Below, in pieces: positions 24,761 to 33,462 of a DNA stretch of 47,180 nt. The stretch comes from CAZSHX01 sp964606895 (GTDB lineage: Bacteria > Bacteroidota > Ignavibacteria > Kapaibacteriales > UBA2268): the NCBI GenBank assembly GCA_964606895.1, contig CAZSHX010000032.1, forward strand, positions 1-47,180. The letters are read 5' to 3'. Made by a program: the position numbers and the translations under genes. The notes beneath the pieces were generated by a model. That model was not told where the DNA came from, searched no databases, and saw nothing but the letters and a program-made list of their open reading frames with translations. How positions within the stretch are numbered: the first letter of the stretch is position 1; each line of letters opens with the position of its first letter.

Positions 24761-26815
24761 TTATTTCTCTATCCGAATCCTTGCGTCAACGGCTGTGATT
24801 GAATCTATTCTGCCGAGAAGCGGATTCAAATCCATTTCTCTAATTTCGGGAGCTACCTGAAGCAAAGCGGAAATTTTGACAATAATGTCGGCGAAAATCT
24901 CTTCGCTGATTCCTTCTTTTCCTCGGACACCTTCGAAAATCTTATAGCCTTTCAGCGAACGAATCATTTCCAGAGCTTCGTCTTTGTTTAATGGCGACAA
25001 ACCGGAAGAAATATCTTTCAGCACTTCAATGAAAATACCGCCAAGTCCGCAAAGAATCACGTGACCGACTTTAGGCTCATAGTTCACCCCGGCAAAAAGC
25101 TCTGTACCTGAAAGCATTTCCTGTAGCATAACGGCAACGGCACCCTCGATTTCCATCATTCTTCTGAATGTTTCCCTAACCTGTTCGACCGATGTGATGT
25201 TCAGAGCAACACCTCCGACATCGGATTTGTGAACGGGACCGACAACTTTCATTACCAATGGAAAATTCAGCTTTGATGAACGAATAATAATTTCCACTTC
25301 GGAGTTTGCAATCTCTTCCTGTGCCCTGCTAATCCCTGCCGAGTCGAGCAATGCCTGAACATCAGCAGGGGGAAGATAGCCATTCTGAGCATTGTCAATA
25401 ACGTTTCTGACTGCTTTAATGTCAATTGCAGGAAAAATAAATGCTCCGGCAGGTTTTGGTCTTTTGTAAACTTTGGCGATAGCTTTGCCGAGTGCAGATT
25501 CATCAGTAAAAAAGGCTCTGCCGTAGGATTTGAACGTTTCCATCTCTTTTGCCGCAAGCACAACCGAAGGCAGAACCGGATAAACAGGTTTACGGCAGTC
25601 ATTGATTTTCCGGTTTAAAACATCGTAAACATTCGTTACGTCAAACATTCCTGTTGTGCCAAAAATTACCGCCGAGCCGTCAATATTGTCAAACTTGTTA
25701 TCTGCAAAATCGAGAATCGTTCCCAATTGCTCTGCGGTTCCCGTAGCCAGAAAATCAATAGGATTGGCAACCGAGGAACCGGCATAAAGCTTTGATAGTA
25801 GCTCGTCGGCAGAATCACCCTGAATATGCGGCACTGCCATTCCTTCCTTCGAAAGAGTATCGGTCAGCATAACTCCCGGACCTCCGGCGTGTGTTATTAC
25901 CGCTAATCTGTCACCATTTAATTCTTTGTACGAAAAGACAATGGCAACATCAACCAATTCATTGCGGTTTGAGCAACGAATAATTCCAGCTTTTTTGAAT
26001 AAAGCATCAATCGCCACATCTGAACCGGCAAGGGCACCCGTGTGGGACGAAACCGCCCTTGAGCCTGCCTCGGTAGTTCCGGCTTTAATAGCGGCAATTT
26101 TACAGCCTTTATTGATTAGCGACGAAGCATGCTTGAGGAGTCTTTGGGCATTATCAATTTTTTCGATATAGATAAGCTTGATTTTTGAGCTTGTTTGGGG
26201 GTCGAAAGTTTCATCCCAAAATTCGAGAACATCTTCCACGCCGATTTGGGCACTATTCCCAACGGAGAAAATACTCGAAAAAGTCAGTCCCCTTGGGATT
26301 GCGGCTTCAAGAATAAAGCACATGGTAGCACCCGAACCCGAAACGCAGTCACAGCCGTCTGGATATAATTTGGGGATGGGTCCTGCAAAAACTCCCTGAT
26401 AGTTTGTATTCAGAACACCGATACAGTTCGGACCAATCAGAGTTCCGTTTGCCCGATTTACAATTTCGACCACCTCATCTTCAATTATTTTTCCCTCCGG
26501 TCCCACTTCACTGAAGCCAGCCGAAAGGACAATAAAAGCTTTTGTGCCTTTGGATTGAGTCAGGGTGCGGACAGTATCGGGAATGAATTTTGCCGCAATG
26601 GCAATAATCGCAAGGTCAACCTGTTCGATTTGGTTCACAGACTGAAAGCACTCAATTCCCTGCACCATGGATTCCTTGGGATTAACAGCATACAAACTGC
26701 CTTTGAAACCGCCCTGAATGATATTGAACAGCACTTTGCCGCCGGGTTTTTCCACGTCGTTTGAAGCACCAATAATTGCGATGCTTTTCGGATTTAATAA
26801 TTCTTTAACAATCAT
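24761..26815 (-). CDS. ADP-forming acetate/acyl-CoA ligase, fused alpha-beta subunits
   Basis: A 684-residue NDP-forming acyl-CoA synthetase. Domains in order are the CoA-binding Rossmann domain (LNPKSIAIIGAS, PGGKVLFNII, IGPNCIGVLNT), succinyl-CoA-synthetase-like domains with the phosphorylated His in AVSSHTGALAGSD, and the C-terminal ATP-grasp (FPLVMKVVGPVHKSDVGGVA, VGHVILCGLGGIFIEVLKDI, LNKDEALEMIRSL). It interconverts acyl-CoA plus ADP and Pi with the free acid, CoA and ATP, and in fermentative cells makes ATP from acetyl-CoA. I start at the ATG (26813-26815), two codons inside a possible TTG. The alpha-beta fusion is common in bacteria. Substrate preference cannot be read from sequence. 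Confidence 0.92.
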   Translation of the reverse strand: MIVKELLNPKSIAIIGASNDVEKPGGKVLFNIIQGGFKGSLYAVNPKESMVQGIECFQSVNQIEQVDLAIIAIAAKFIPDTVRTLTQSKGTKAFIVLSAGFSEVGPEGKIIEDEVVEIVNRANGTLIGPNCIGVLNTNYQGVFAGPIPKLYPDGCDCVSGSGATMCFILEAAIPRGLTFSSIFSVGNSAQIGVEDVLEFWDETFDPQTSSKIKLIYIEKIDNAQRLLKHASSLINKGCKIAAIKAGTTEAGSRAVSSHTGALAGSDVAIDALFKKAGIIRCSNRNELVDVAIVFSYKELNGDRLAVITHAGGPGVMLTDTLSKEGMAVPHIQGDSADELLSKLYAGSSVANPIDFLATGTAEQLGTILDFADNKFDNIDGSAVIFGTTGMFDVTNVYDVLNRKINDCRKPVYPVLPSVVLAAKEMETFKSYGRAFFTDESALGKAIAKVYKRPKPAGAFIFPAIDIKAVRNVIDNAQNGYLPPADVQALLDSAGISRAQEEIANSEVEIIIRSSKLNFPLVMKVVGPVHKSDVGGVALNITSVEQVRETFRRMMEIEGAVAVMLQEMLSGTELFAGVNYEPKVGHVILCGLGGIFIEVLKDISSGLSPLNKDEALEMIRSLKGYKIFEGVRGKEGISEEIFADIIVKISALLQVAPEIREMDLNPLLGRIDSITAVDARIRIEK

Positions 26816-26960
26816 TTTCAACTTTCATTAACAACAAAAAAATAAAGTTACTAAAAAAATTTGAAAAAACATTTTCATTTAAGAAAATTAATTGTTAATT
26901 TCTCATTTTAAATAAATTACATACTGTTTTTATCTTTAATAATTACTATATTTCAGGATT

Positions 26961-29573
26961 ATGAGTAACTTTCAGAACGAATTTCCCGGATTGGAAGATT
27001 CCGATTTCAAAACATTGTTTTTTGACTTAATCAGGAATGCCCAGGACGGCATCGTTGTAATTAACAGCAAAGGAGAAGTCATTGAATGGAATGATTCATT
27101 GGAAAGAATTACCGGATGGGAAAGGTATGAGGTATTAAATAAAAAAATATGGGATGTAATGGCATGGATGTTCCCTGATTTTATGGACAAAAATGTTCAA
27201 ACAAAGTTGATGCGTAAGTCAATTGAGGACTCATTTTTAACTAATCACGAATATTGGGTTGATAAACCCCAAGAGTATCCTTTTGTTAATAAAAAGGGAG
27301 AATTGCGGATTAATAAAGTAAAATACTCGTTTATAGTTACACCAACAAAAAAGTATATTGCCGCCTACATAAAAGATATAACTGATGAAAAAAAGAATTT
27401 CGAACAGGCACATCAGAGGATTGAAGAATTAACACTGCTTTCCGAATCTTCATCTGTATTTGTCGGGACTAAAGATTTGGATGATTGTTATGAATTTCTA
27501 TCAGAGAAAATATTATTGACTTCAGGATGTGACTATTTAGCACTTTCAGCCCCTGACGAAACTCTTGAAACCATCAAACTGAAAAAAATAATCGGTTTGG
27601 AAAAATACATAAATCCAATCCTGAAAATAACCGGAAAAGACTATTTAAATTCGACATATAAATTTTCGGATATGACAGAGGACGACCTTCAGCTTTTTAC
27701 CAACAGAAAAATGAATCTTCTGAAGGACCCATTATACATACTTTCAACAAGGAAAATCCCTAAACCAATAGCGAAAATGATGGAGCAAGTTCTTCATATT
27801 GATAATATTTATTATATGGGTATTTCATGGAATGGCAAACTTTACGGCGGCATTATTCTGGGCTATAAAAAAGGCAATGATATTAAAAATACAAATCTCC
27901 TTGAAAGCCTTATTAATCAATCCGCTGTAGTTATTCAGAGAATTAGGGCAGAAAGAGAAACTATGGAACTAAAAGATTTTTATGAAACAATTGTCGAAAA
28001 CGTTAACGATGGAATTTGGGTTGCCGACGTTCACGACAATATTACCTTCTGCAACAAAGGAATGACCGCAATTGCAGGATTAACAAAAGAGAAAATATTA
28101 AATTCAAATTTATTCAGTGACTTTCCCGCAGAAACTTTTTTTGAATTTTTGCCATATTATACAAAAGCCAAGGAAACAAAAAGTGTCCGGCATTATGATT
28201 CAATAAGAGTAGTTACTTCTTCAGAAAAAGTCAGCTACCAATCAGGCTGGCTGATTCCCATCGTTGTTGATGGCACATATCACGGCATGATATGCACAGC
28301 ACAGGACATAACAAAAAGAATCCTTGCCCAGAATTCTGCCATTCAATCCGAAATCAGATTCCGCGAATTATTCGAAAATGCCCCTTTGGCTTATCAGTCA
28401 ATGGATGAAAACGGATGCATACTCGATGTGAATGACGCATGGCTATCAAATATGGGATATAACCGAAATGAAGTAATCGGATTGCCGTTGACGAATTTTA
28501 TTTCAGATAACCATGCTGACTTTTTTGCAGAAAATTTTCCTATATTTCTCGAAACAGGTGTTCTCGATGGAGTTGAATGTGCTTTGATTAGAAAAGATAA
28601 ATCATCTTATCAGGCTAAATTTTTTGGCAATGTCGGAAAAGATGATGAAGGAAGATTTAAGCAAACTCATTGCCTGCTGATTGATATCACAAAGCAAAAA
28701 ATCATTGAAGACCAGATACTGAAATCAAACGAGGAACTGGAAATACGAGTCAACCAAAGAACTCAGCAATTTCAGAAAACTTTGAGCGACCTGATGAATG
28801 AAATCGCAAACAGAAAGAAAATTGAACAGGAACTTCTTGAAGCAAAGTTGGAAATATCTTCGGCTCTCGAAACCGAGAAAGAACTGTCACAACTCAAATC
28901 CAGATTTATTTCGCTAATTTCTCACGAGTACAGGACTCCGCTGTCGGTTATTTTGTCGTCTGCTGAGATAATTGAATCATACAACTCAAAATCAGATAAT
29001 GAGTTCACAAATAAAATCAGTAAACATTCGAATCGAATTCAAAATTCAGTTCGTCAGCTGACGGAGATGATGGAAAATGTTCTCATTCTCAAATCCGAAG
29101 GTGAGGATAAAATTGAAATCCGCCCGACTAATAACGACATTCCGTCAATATTCAAAGATGTAATTCATAAAGTACAGATTGTTAACAAAGAACAGCATTT
29201 TATAGAATTCGATAATCAAGCCGGCGAGCTTATAATGAATACCGACGGCAGTTTCATCAGGCAGATTCTAATGAACTTGTTATTGAATGCAACTAAGTAT
29301 TCATCTTCAAATACAGATATAGTTGTTTCTTTGAGTGATTATGAAAAATATATTCAGTTTAAAGTCGTTGATTACGGAGTCGGAATCGAACCCGAGGAAC
29401 TCCCTAATTTGTTTGAGCCTTTCTTCAAAGGGAGAAAGGATATTGGAATCAAAAAGGGCATAGGACTTGGTCTGGCAATAGTTAAGAGAAATGTTTCCGC
29501 TTTGAACGGCGAAATATCGGTTGAAAGTATAATTGGCAAAGGAACTACTTTTACAGTTTCTATTCCAAAATAA
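26961..29573 (+). CDS. Multi-PAS sensor histidine kinase
   Basis: An 870-residue kinase without membrane segments, so probably cytoplasmic. In order it has a PAS (about 14-135, NAQDGIVVINSKGEVIEWND), a GAF-like region (about 150-320), a second PAS (about 330-445, VNDGIWVADVHDNITFCNKG), a third PAS (about 455-575), a coiled coil, HisKA with His655 in SLISHEYRTPLSVIL, and HATPase_c (QILMNLLLNATKYS, DYGVGIEPEELPNLFEPFFK, GIGLGLAIVKRNVSALNGEI). All phosphotransfer motifs are intact. No response regulator is adjacent, so it is an orphan kinase in this window. The signal is unknown. It precedes nuoD by 51 bp, with no functional link evident. Confidence 0.92.
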   Translation: MSNFQNEFPGLEDSDFKTLFFDLIRNAQDGIVVINSKGEVIEWNDSLERITGWERYEVLNKKIWDVMAWMFPDFMDKNVQTKLMRKSIEDSFLTNHEYWVDKPQEYPFVNKKGELRINKVKYSFIVTPTKKYIAAYIKDITDEKKNFEQAHQRIEELTLLSESSSVFVGTKDLDDCYEFLSEKILLTSGCDYLALSAPDETLETIKLKKIIGLEKYINPILKITGKDYLNSTYKFSDMTEDDLQLFTNRKMNLLKDPLYILSTRKIPKPIAKMMEQVLHIDNIYYMGISWNGKLYGGIILGYKKGNDIKNTNLLESLINQSAVVIQRIRAERETMELKDFYETIVENVNDGIWVADVHDNITFCNKGMTAIAGLTKEKILNSNLFSDFPAETFFEFLPYYTKAKETKSVRHYDSIRVVTSSEKVSYQSGWLIPIVVDGTYHGMICTAQDITKRILAQNSAIQSEIRFRELFENAPLAYQSMDENGCILDVNDAWLSNMGYNRNEVIGLPLTNFISDNHADFFAENFPIFLETGVLDGVECALIRKDKSSYQAKFFGNVGKDDEGRFKQTHCLLIDITKQKIIEDQILKSNEELEIRVNQRTQQFQKTLSDLMNEIANRKKIEQELLEAKLEISSALETEKELSQLKSRFISLISHEYRTPLSVILSSAEIIESYNSKSDNEFTNKISKHSNRIQNSVRQLTEMMENVLILKSEGEDKIEIRPTNNDIPSIFKDVIHKVQIVNKEQHFIEFDNQAGELIMNTDGSFIRQILMNLLLNATKYSSSNTDIVVSLSDYEKYIQFKVVDYGVGIEPEELPNLFEPFFKGRKDIGIKKGIGLGLAIVKRNVSALNGEISVESIIGKGTTFTVSIPK

Positions 29574-29624
29574 TTGTTTTTTTCTTATTTTTGAGTTTTT
29601 TGAAAAATCCCTACGGAGAATTCT

Positions 29625-30905
29625 ATGAGTACAAATATTTCCACATGGTCCGGTATTGAGCAGATTCAAAAACTGCGTCAGGGCAAAATTGTTAAAGAGT
29701 TACTGGATAAAGATACTTCCCTGATACTCGAAGACCCATTGGAAAATGATATGGTTTTGAACATGGGACCACAGCATCCTGCTACCCACGGAGTTCTCAG
29801 AGTATTGCTCAGACTGGACGGCGAGACAGTTATCAAATGCGTTCCTGAGCTTGGCTATCTGCATCGCGGATATGAAAAAATTGCCGAGAACATGACCTAT
29901 CATGAATTTATTCCTCATACCGACAGGCTTGATTACCTTGCTCCATTTTCGAACAACGTAGCAATAGCTCTGGCTATCGAAAATTCACTCGGAATCACTG
30001 CCCCAGAAAGAGCACAATGGATTCGGACACTCGTTGCCGAACTTGCAAGGATTTCCTCCCACCTTATGGCAATGGGCTCTACTTGTATGGATGTCGGAGC
30101 ACTGACTTTGCTTCTTTGGACATTCACCGAAAGAGAAAAACTTTACGACATATTCGAATTAATCTGCGGTGCACGCTTTACAACAAGCTTCACAAGAATC
30201 GGCGGCGTTGCCAATGACATAAGCGACGACGTGTTGAAAATGATTCGCACTTGGGCAGAGCAATTCCCCAAGGAACTTAAATACTTTGAAGCTTTGGTTG
30301 ACAGAAACAGAATTTTCATTGACAGAATGGCAGGGGTTGGTATTATCGCACCCGAGAAAGCCATAAATCTTGGTCTGACCGGTCCTGCACTCCGCGGTTC
30401 GGGAATACCGAGAGATTTGAGAAAAGATGTACCCTATTTGGTTTATGATAAACTGGATTTCAATATTATAACTTTCAAAGATTGCGATGTATGGTCAAGG
30501 TATAAAGTCAGAGTCGAAGAGATGAAAGAAAGTCTGAAACTGGTATTCCAGATTTTAGACAAAATGCCTGAAGGCGAAATCAGGCTAAACAACCACAAAA
30601 CAACCCTTCCAAAGAAACAGGAAGTCTATACGAAAATGGAAGATTTAATCAACGACTTTATGTTGATTAACTTCGGAGCTTCACCGGAACCCGGCGAGAC
30701 TTATACTGCAATTGAATCACCAAAAGGCGAACTTGGATTCTTTATTGTTTCCGATGGCACCGGACACCCGTGGAAGCTGAAAATCCGTTCTCCTTCTACG
30801 TCCAATCTTCAGGGACTAACCCACATGGTGGAAGGTTCGATGATTGCCGATGTTGTTGCTATTATCGGTTCAATTGACCCTATAATGGGCGAAGCAGATA
30901 AATAG
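29625..30905 (+). CDS. nuoD: NADH-quinone oxidoreductase subunit D
   Basis: A 426-residue 49-kDa-type subunit of complex I. Family motifs include NMGPQHPATHGVLRVLLRLD, PELGYLHRGYEKIAE, TDRLDYLAPFSNN, RIGGVANDISDDVL, MAGVGIIAPEKAINLGLTGP and RSPSTSNLQGL. The conserved His and Tyr of the quinone pocket (HG of the first motif, DYL of the third) are present. It sits in the peripheral arm and helps form the quinone site together with NuoB. Other nuo genes usually flank it, but here the upstream neighbour is a histidine kinase and about 400 bp downstream lacks genes. It is full length and intact, so either the operon is split or this is an extra copy. Confidence 0.94.
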   Translation: MSTNISTWSGIEQIQKLRQGKIVKELLDKDTSLILEDPLENDMVLNMGPQHPATHGVLRVLLRLDGETVIKCVPELGYLHRGYEKIAENMTYHEFIPHTDRLDYLAPFSNNVAIALAIENSLGITAPERAQWIRTLVAELARISSHLMAMGSTCMDVGALTLLLWTFTEREKLYDIFELICGARFTTSFTRIGGVANDISDDVLKMIRTWAEQFPKELKYFEALVDRNRIFIDRMAGVGIIAPEKAINLGLTGPALRGSGIPRDLRKDVPYLVYDKLDFNIITFKDCDVWSRYKVRVEEMKESLKLVFQILDKMPEGEIRLNNHKTTLPKKQEVYTKMEDLINDFMLINFGASPEPGETYTAIESPKGELGFFIVSDGTGHPWKLKIRSPSTSNLQGLTHMVEGSMIADVVAIIGSIDPIMGEADK

Positions 30906-31309
30906 GCAAAAATTTGAAATGAAGGTATATTCATAACAACGATATAGTTGATCGAACCAACTAAGTCGCTGTCTATTCTGCATTCTGATTCATTTGCCAA
31001 GCTCATGCAAAATTACTTCAGCAATCTGTACAAAATCCTACATATTGGAGGCATTGCGGGCACAGATCAATTCAAATTGTTTATATTTCCACTATGCGAT
31101 AAATTAGCAATAAATTTTTATTCTGTAAAATTCTTTTCCATGTACTTTGGTGAACTCATGACAAAAAAATAACATTTTGATAGCTGAAAATATTTCTATG
31201 ATTTTCGTTACTCCTAATATTTTATTTTGCTTTAACTAAAATTTAATATGTATTGTTTCGTATATTATTACAATATTTGATTTTTTAATGAACTTTTAGT
31301 GAGTTATAT
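30906..31309. other. Intergenic region with no recognisable gene
   Basis: A roughly 400-bp A+T-rich stretch between nuoD and the Hcp-like gene. One plus-strand frame (30948-31172, TTG start, about 74 residues) and short minus-strand frames are open, but none shows a family motif, ribosome site or codon pattern I trust. It could be the remains of a lost gene. The last 100 bp probably hold the promoter of the Hcp-like cassette. Confidence 0.45.
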
Positions 31310-31858
31310 ATGAAAAAAATTCTTCTGATAGCCACGGTGCTACTAATCGTAGTTCACTGCTTACCCGCAAATGCCGCTTATCAATTCTATGTTTCCGTAG
31401 AAGGAACTAAACAAGGAAAGCTCAAAGGTGAAGCTCCGCAGGATAAACACAAAGACGAGTTAGTCGGCTTAGCATACAATTATGAAGTTATGTCTCCGAC
31501 CTCTGTCGGAAGAGGTGGTACAGGCCTTCCAACAGGGAAAAGACAACATTCCCCGATAACAATAACAAAAGAATGGGGTGCTTCATCGCCTCAACTTTTT
31601 CAGGCTTTAGTTACAAATGAGGTTTTGAAAAGCGTCGTAATGAACTTCTATCATGTTGACCCAAATGGTCAGGATGTGCTCTTCTATACAGTTAAGCTTA
31701 CTAATGCTTATGTTTCCAAAATACGAAGTTATGTTGATTTCAATAGTGTTAGCGACTTTACGGGCATGAATGAGTTGGAGGAAGTATCATTCACTTTCCA
31801 GAAAATTGAAATAACAAATGCCGAAGCCAAGACAAGTGCAATGGATGATGTCAGGTAA
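31310..31858 (+). CDS. Secreted Hcp-family tube protein (signal peptide present)
   Basis: A 182-residue protein whose mature part (about 159 residues) has the Hcp fold signature of type VI tube proteins. Residues about 25-40 read YQFYVSVEGTKQGKLKGEA. Then come HSPITITKEWGASSPQLFQA, LKSVVMNFYHVDPNGQDVLF and YTVKLTNAYVSKIRSY, and MNELEEVSFTFQKIEITNAE. Unlike cytosolic T6SS Hcp, it begins with a Sec signal (MKKILLIATVLLIVVHCLPA, cleavage likely after ANA). Mature Hcp normally forms hexameric rings. No T6SS sheath, baseplate or ClpV gene is in the window. It is followed 40 bp later by a tail-collar-domain protein and a T9SS cargo on the same strand. Function is unknown; an extracellular tube or effector carrier is inference. 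Confidence 0.88.
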   Translation: MKKILLIATVLLIVVHCLPANAAYQFYVSVEGTKQGKLKGEAPQDKHKDELVGLAYNYEVMSPTSVGRGGTGLPTGKRQHSPITITKEWGASSPQLFQALVTNEVLKSVVMNFYHVDPNGQDVLFYTVKLTNAYVSKIRSYVDFNSVSDFTGMNELEEVSFTFQKIEITNAEAKTSAMDDVR

Positions 31859-31898
31859 CTAATTCTTTTGTAATTACAATCAAAAATGAGGATTTCCA

Positions 31899-32777
31899 AT
31901 GAAAATAAAAATGAATTATAAATTATTGCTGTTATTGATGGTTTTTCTGCCCGTGAGTCTTTTGAGCAGTGTTCCCCGCAACTTTTCTGTGCAGGGAGTA
32001 TTGACGGATTCGCAGGGAAAAGTCAGACCTGACGGCAATTATCAGCTCAATTTCAGTCTTTATTCAACTGAGTCAGGTGGAGAGCAGATTTGGAAAAGCA
32101 ATTTACTCCCTGTCAGCGTTCAGGGTGGAATTTTTTCCATATTTCTCGGCGATGCAAATCAGCCCGAACTCCCTGATTTCGACAAACAGTACTGGCTGGG
32201 TGTTACGGTTTATGGCGAAAGTTCAGAACTTAAGCCCCGACTGCGTCTGGGTAGTGTACCCTACAGCATGTATGCACAAAAAGCGGACACAGCAAAGCAT
32301 TTACTGACTAACGTCATTCCCGTAGGTACAATTTTATCTTATGCAGGCATTCTGAAAAATATTCCGGAGGACTGGATGGTTTGTGACGGCAGAGGACTTA
32401 GTTCTGCAAACTATCCTGAACTGTTTTCTGCTCTGCAATCTTCATGGGGTAATGCTTCTGGTGATGACAGTTCAGCAACCGATTTTAATATACCTGACCT
32501 TCGTGGAATGTTTTTACGAGGGGTAAGTATGGGAAGTGGGAATGACCCCGATGCAGAGTACCGAGAAGCACCGGTTGCAGGAGCGAATAGCGGAGATAAT
32601 ATCGGCACTGTCCAAGTGGATGCTTCCGGCAGTAGTTCTGATTTCAGCAATACTTCATCTTATGTTACCGAATCTGCTGTAAGGATACAAGGTTCGGTTA
32701 AAACTCTTACCGTGAAAGCTAACAATGAAGTCAGACCTAAAAATGCAAGCGTTTATTACATAATCAAAATACGCTGA
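31899..32777 (+). CDS. Exported phage tail collar-domain protein
   Basis: A 292-residue protein with a signal peptide (MNYKLLLLLMVFLPVSLLSS, perhaps from the second ATG). Residues about 25-130 form a beta-sandwich domain found in Bacteroidota surface fibres: NFSVQGVLTDSQGKVRPDGN, GGIFSIFLGDANQPELPDFD, LRLGSVPYSMYAQKAD. The C-terminal part is a phage tail-collar domain: IPVGTILSYAGILKNIPEDW, MVCDGRGLSSANYPELFSAL, FNIPDLRGMFLRGVSMGSG and EVRPKNASVYYIIKI. Such domains sit at the tips of tail fibres. With a Sec signal it would end in the periplasm or, with SprA-independent routes, on the surface. It has no T9SS sorting domain. It is 40 bp after the Hcp-like gene. Confidence 0.87.
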   Translation: MKIKMNYKLLLLLMVFLPVSLLSSVPRNFSVQGVLTDSQGKVRPDGNYQLNFSLYSTESGGEQIWKSNLLPVSVQGGIFSIFLGDANQPELPDFDKQYWLGVTVYGESSELKPRLRLGSVPYSMYAQKADTAKHLLTNVIPVGTILSYAGILKNIPEDWMVCDGRGLSSANYPELFSALQSSWGNASGDDSSATDFNIPDLRGMFLRGVSMGSGNDPDAEYREAPVAGANSGDNIGTVQVDASGSSSDFSNTSSYVTESAVRIQGSVKTLTVKANNEVRPKNASVYYIIKIR

Positions 32778-32808
32778 TTTTAAATCACATTTTTTGAAAG
32801 TAAAAAAT

Positions 32809-33315
32809 ATGCAAACAAAAACTATTGGACTTTTGGCATTTTTGATAATCGCTTTATTTGTTGAAAATTCTTATTCGCAGAACAGCAACATACCAAATTA
32901 TGTAATCAGTTCAGGACTTATTACCGGAAAATCACAGCAATCGAGTTTGACAATGATAACAGGACAAACTGTAATCGGGCAGACTCAGAGCAACAAAACA
33001 AATGCCGATTTCGGGTTTCTTCATAAAATATTGGCAAAACCATCTGTGGTTGAGGGAGAACCGTTAAATTCAAGTTTGAGCAGTATCTATCCTAATCCGG
33101 CAACCAATTATGTAAATATTAAATGTTCGGGTTACATGAATGAGACCATCAACCTGAAGATAATAAATTCAGCAGGTGAAGATGTTAATTATAATTACGA
33201 ATTGAATTCTGATAATATTCAGATCAATACCGAATTACTGCCATCCGGCACTTACCGGTTTCAGCTTTTTAGAAACAATCAAGTCGAAACAGGAAGCTTT
33301 GAGGTTATAAGATAA
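32809..33315 (+). CDS. Small T9SS type A sorting domain protein
   Basis: A 168-residue protein from the ATG (MQTKTIGLLAFLIIALFVEN). A TTG five codons upstream is open but unsupported. The signal peptide ends near NSYSQ. A short middle part (NSNIPNYVISSGLITGKSQQ, GQTVIGQTQSNKTNADFGFL) resembles the repeat-like stalks common before sorting domains. The C-terminal 80 residues are a T9SS type A domain: LSSIYPNPATNYVNIKCSGY, LKIINSAGEDV, LPSGTYRFQLFRNNQVETGS. It is mostly targeting signal with little else, so it may be a surface anchor or partner for the tail-collar and Hcp-like proteins encoded just upstream. That link is inference. Confidence 0.85.
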   Translation: MQTKTIGLLAFLIIALFVENSYSQNSNIPNYVISSGLITGKSQQSSLTMITGQTVIGQTQSNKTNADFGFLHKILAKPSVVEGEPLNSSLSSIYPNPATNYVNIKCSGYMNETINLKIINSAGEDVNYNYELNSDNIQINTELLPSGTYRFQLFRNNQVETGSFEVIR

Positions 33316-33343
33316 AAATATCAAATTAGAAAAAAGAGATAAA

Positions 33344-33382
33344 AAAAAATCCCATATTGCTTCTTGTAATTTGGGATTTTTT
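33344..33382. terminator. Intrinsic terminator between the Hcp cassette and the PorV-family gene
   Basis: The 11-nt arms AAAAAATCCCA (33344-33354) and TGGGATTTTTT (33372-33382) are perfect reverse complements with a 17-nt loop. Flanking A and T runs let it work on both strands. It separates the plus-strand cassette from the convergent minus-strand PorV-family gene, and probably ends both transcripts. Confidence 0.75.
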
Positions 33383-33462
33383 CGTAAGTTAAAATTTACT
33401 TTAACCCTTCTTTATTTTCATTTTTTTTAACATTTACTAAACCATCATTCCGGATATTTCTT

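Noticed and set aside
31310..31858. Type VI secretion system locus
   Set aside because: Only an Hcp-family protein is present. There is no VgrG, sheath, baseplate or ClpV gene, and the protein has a signal peptide.
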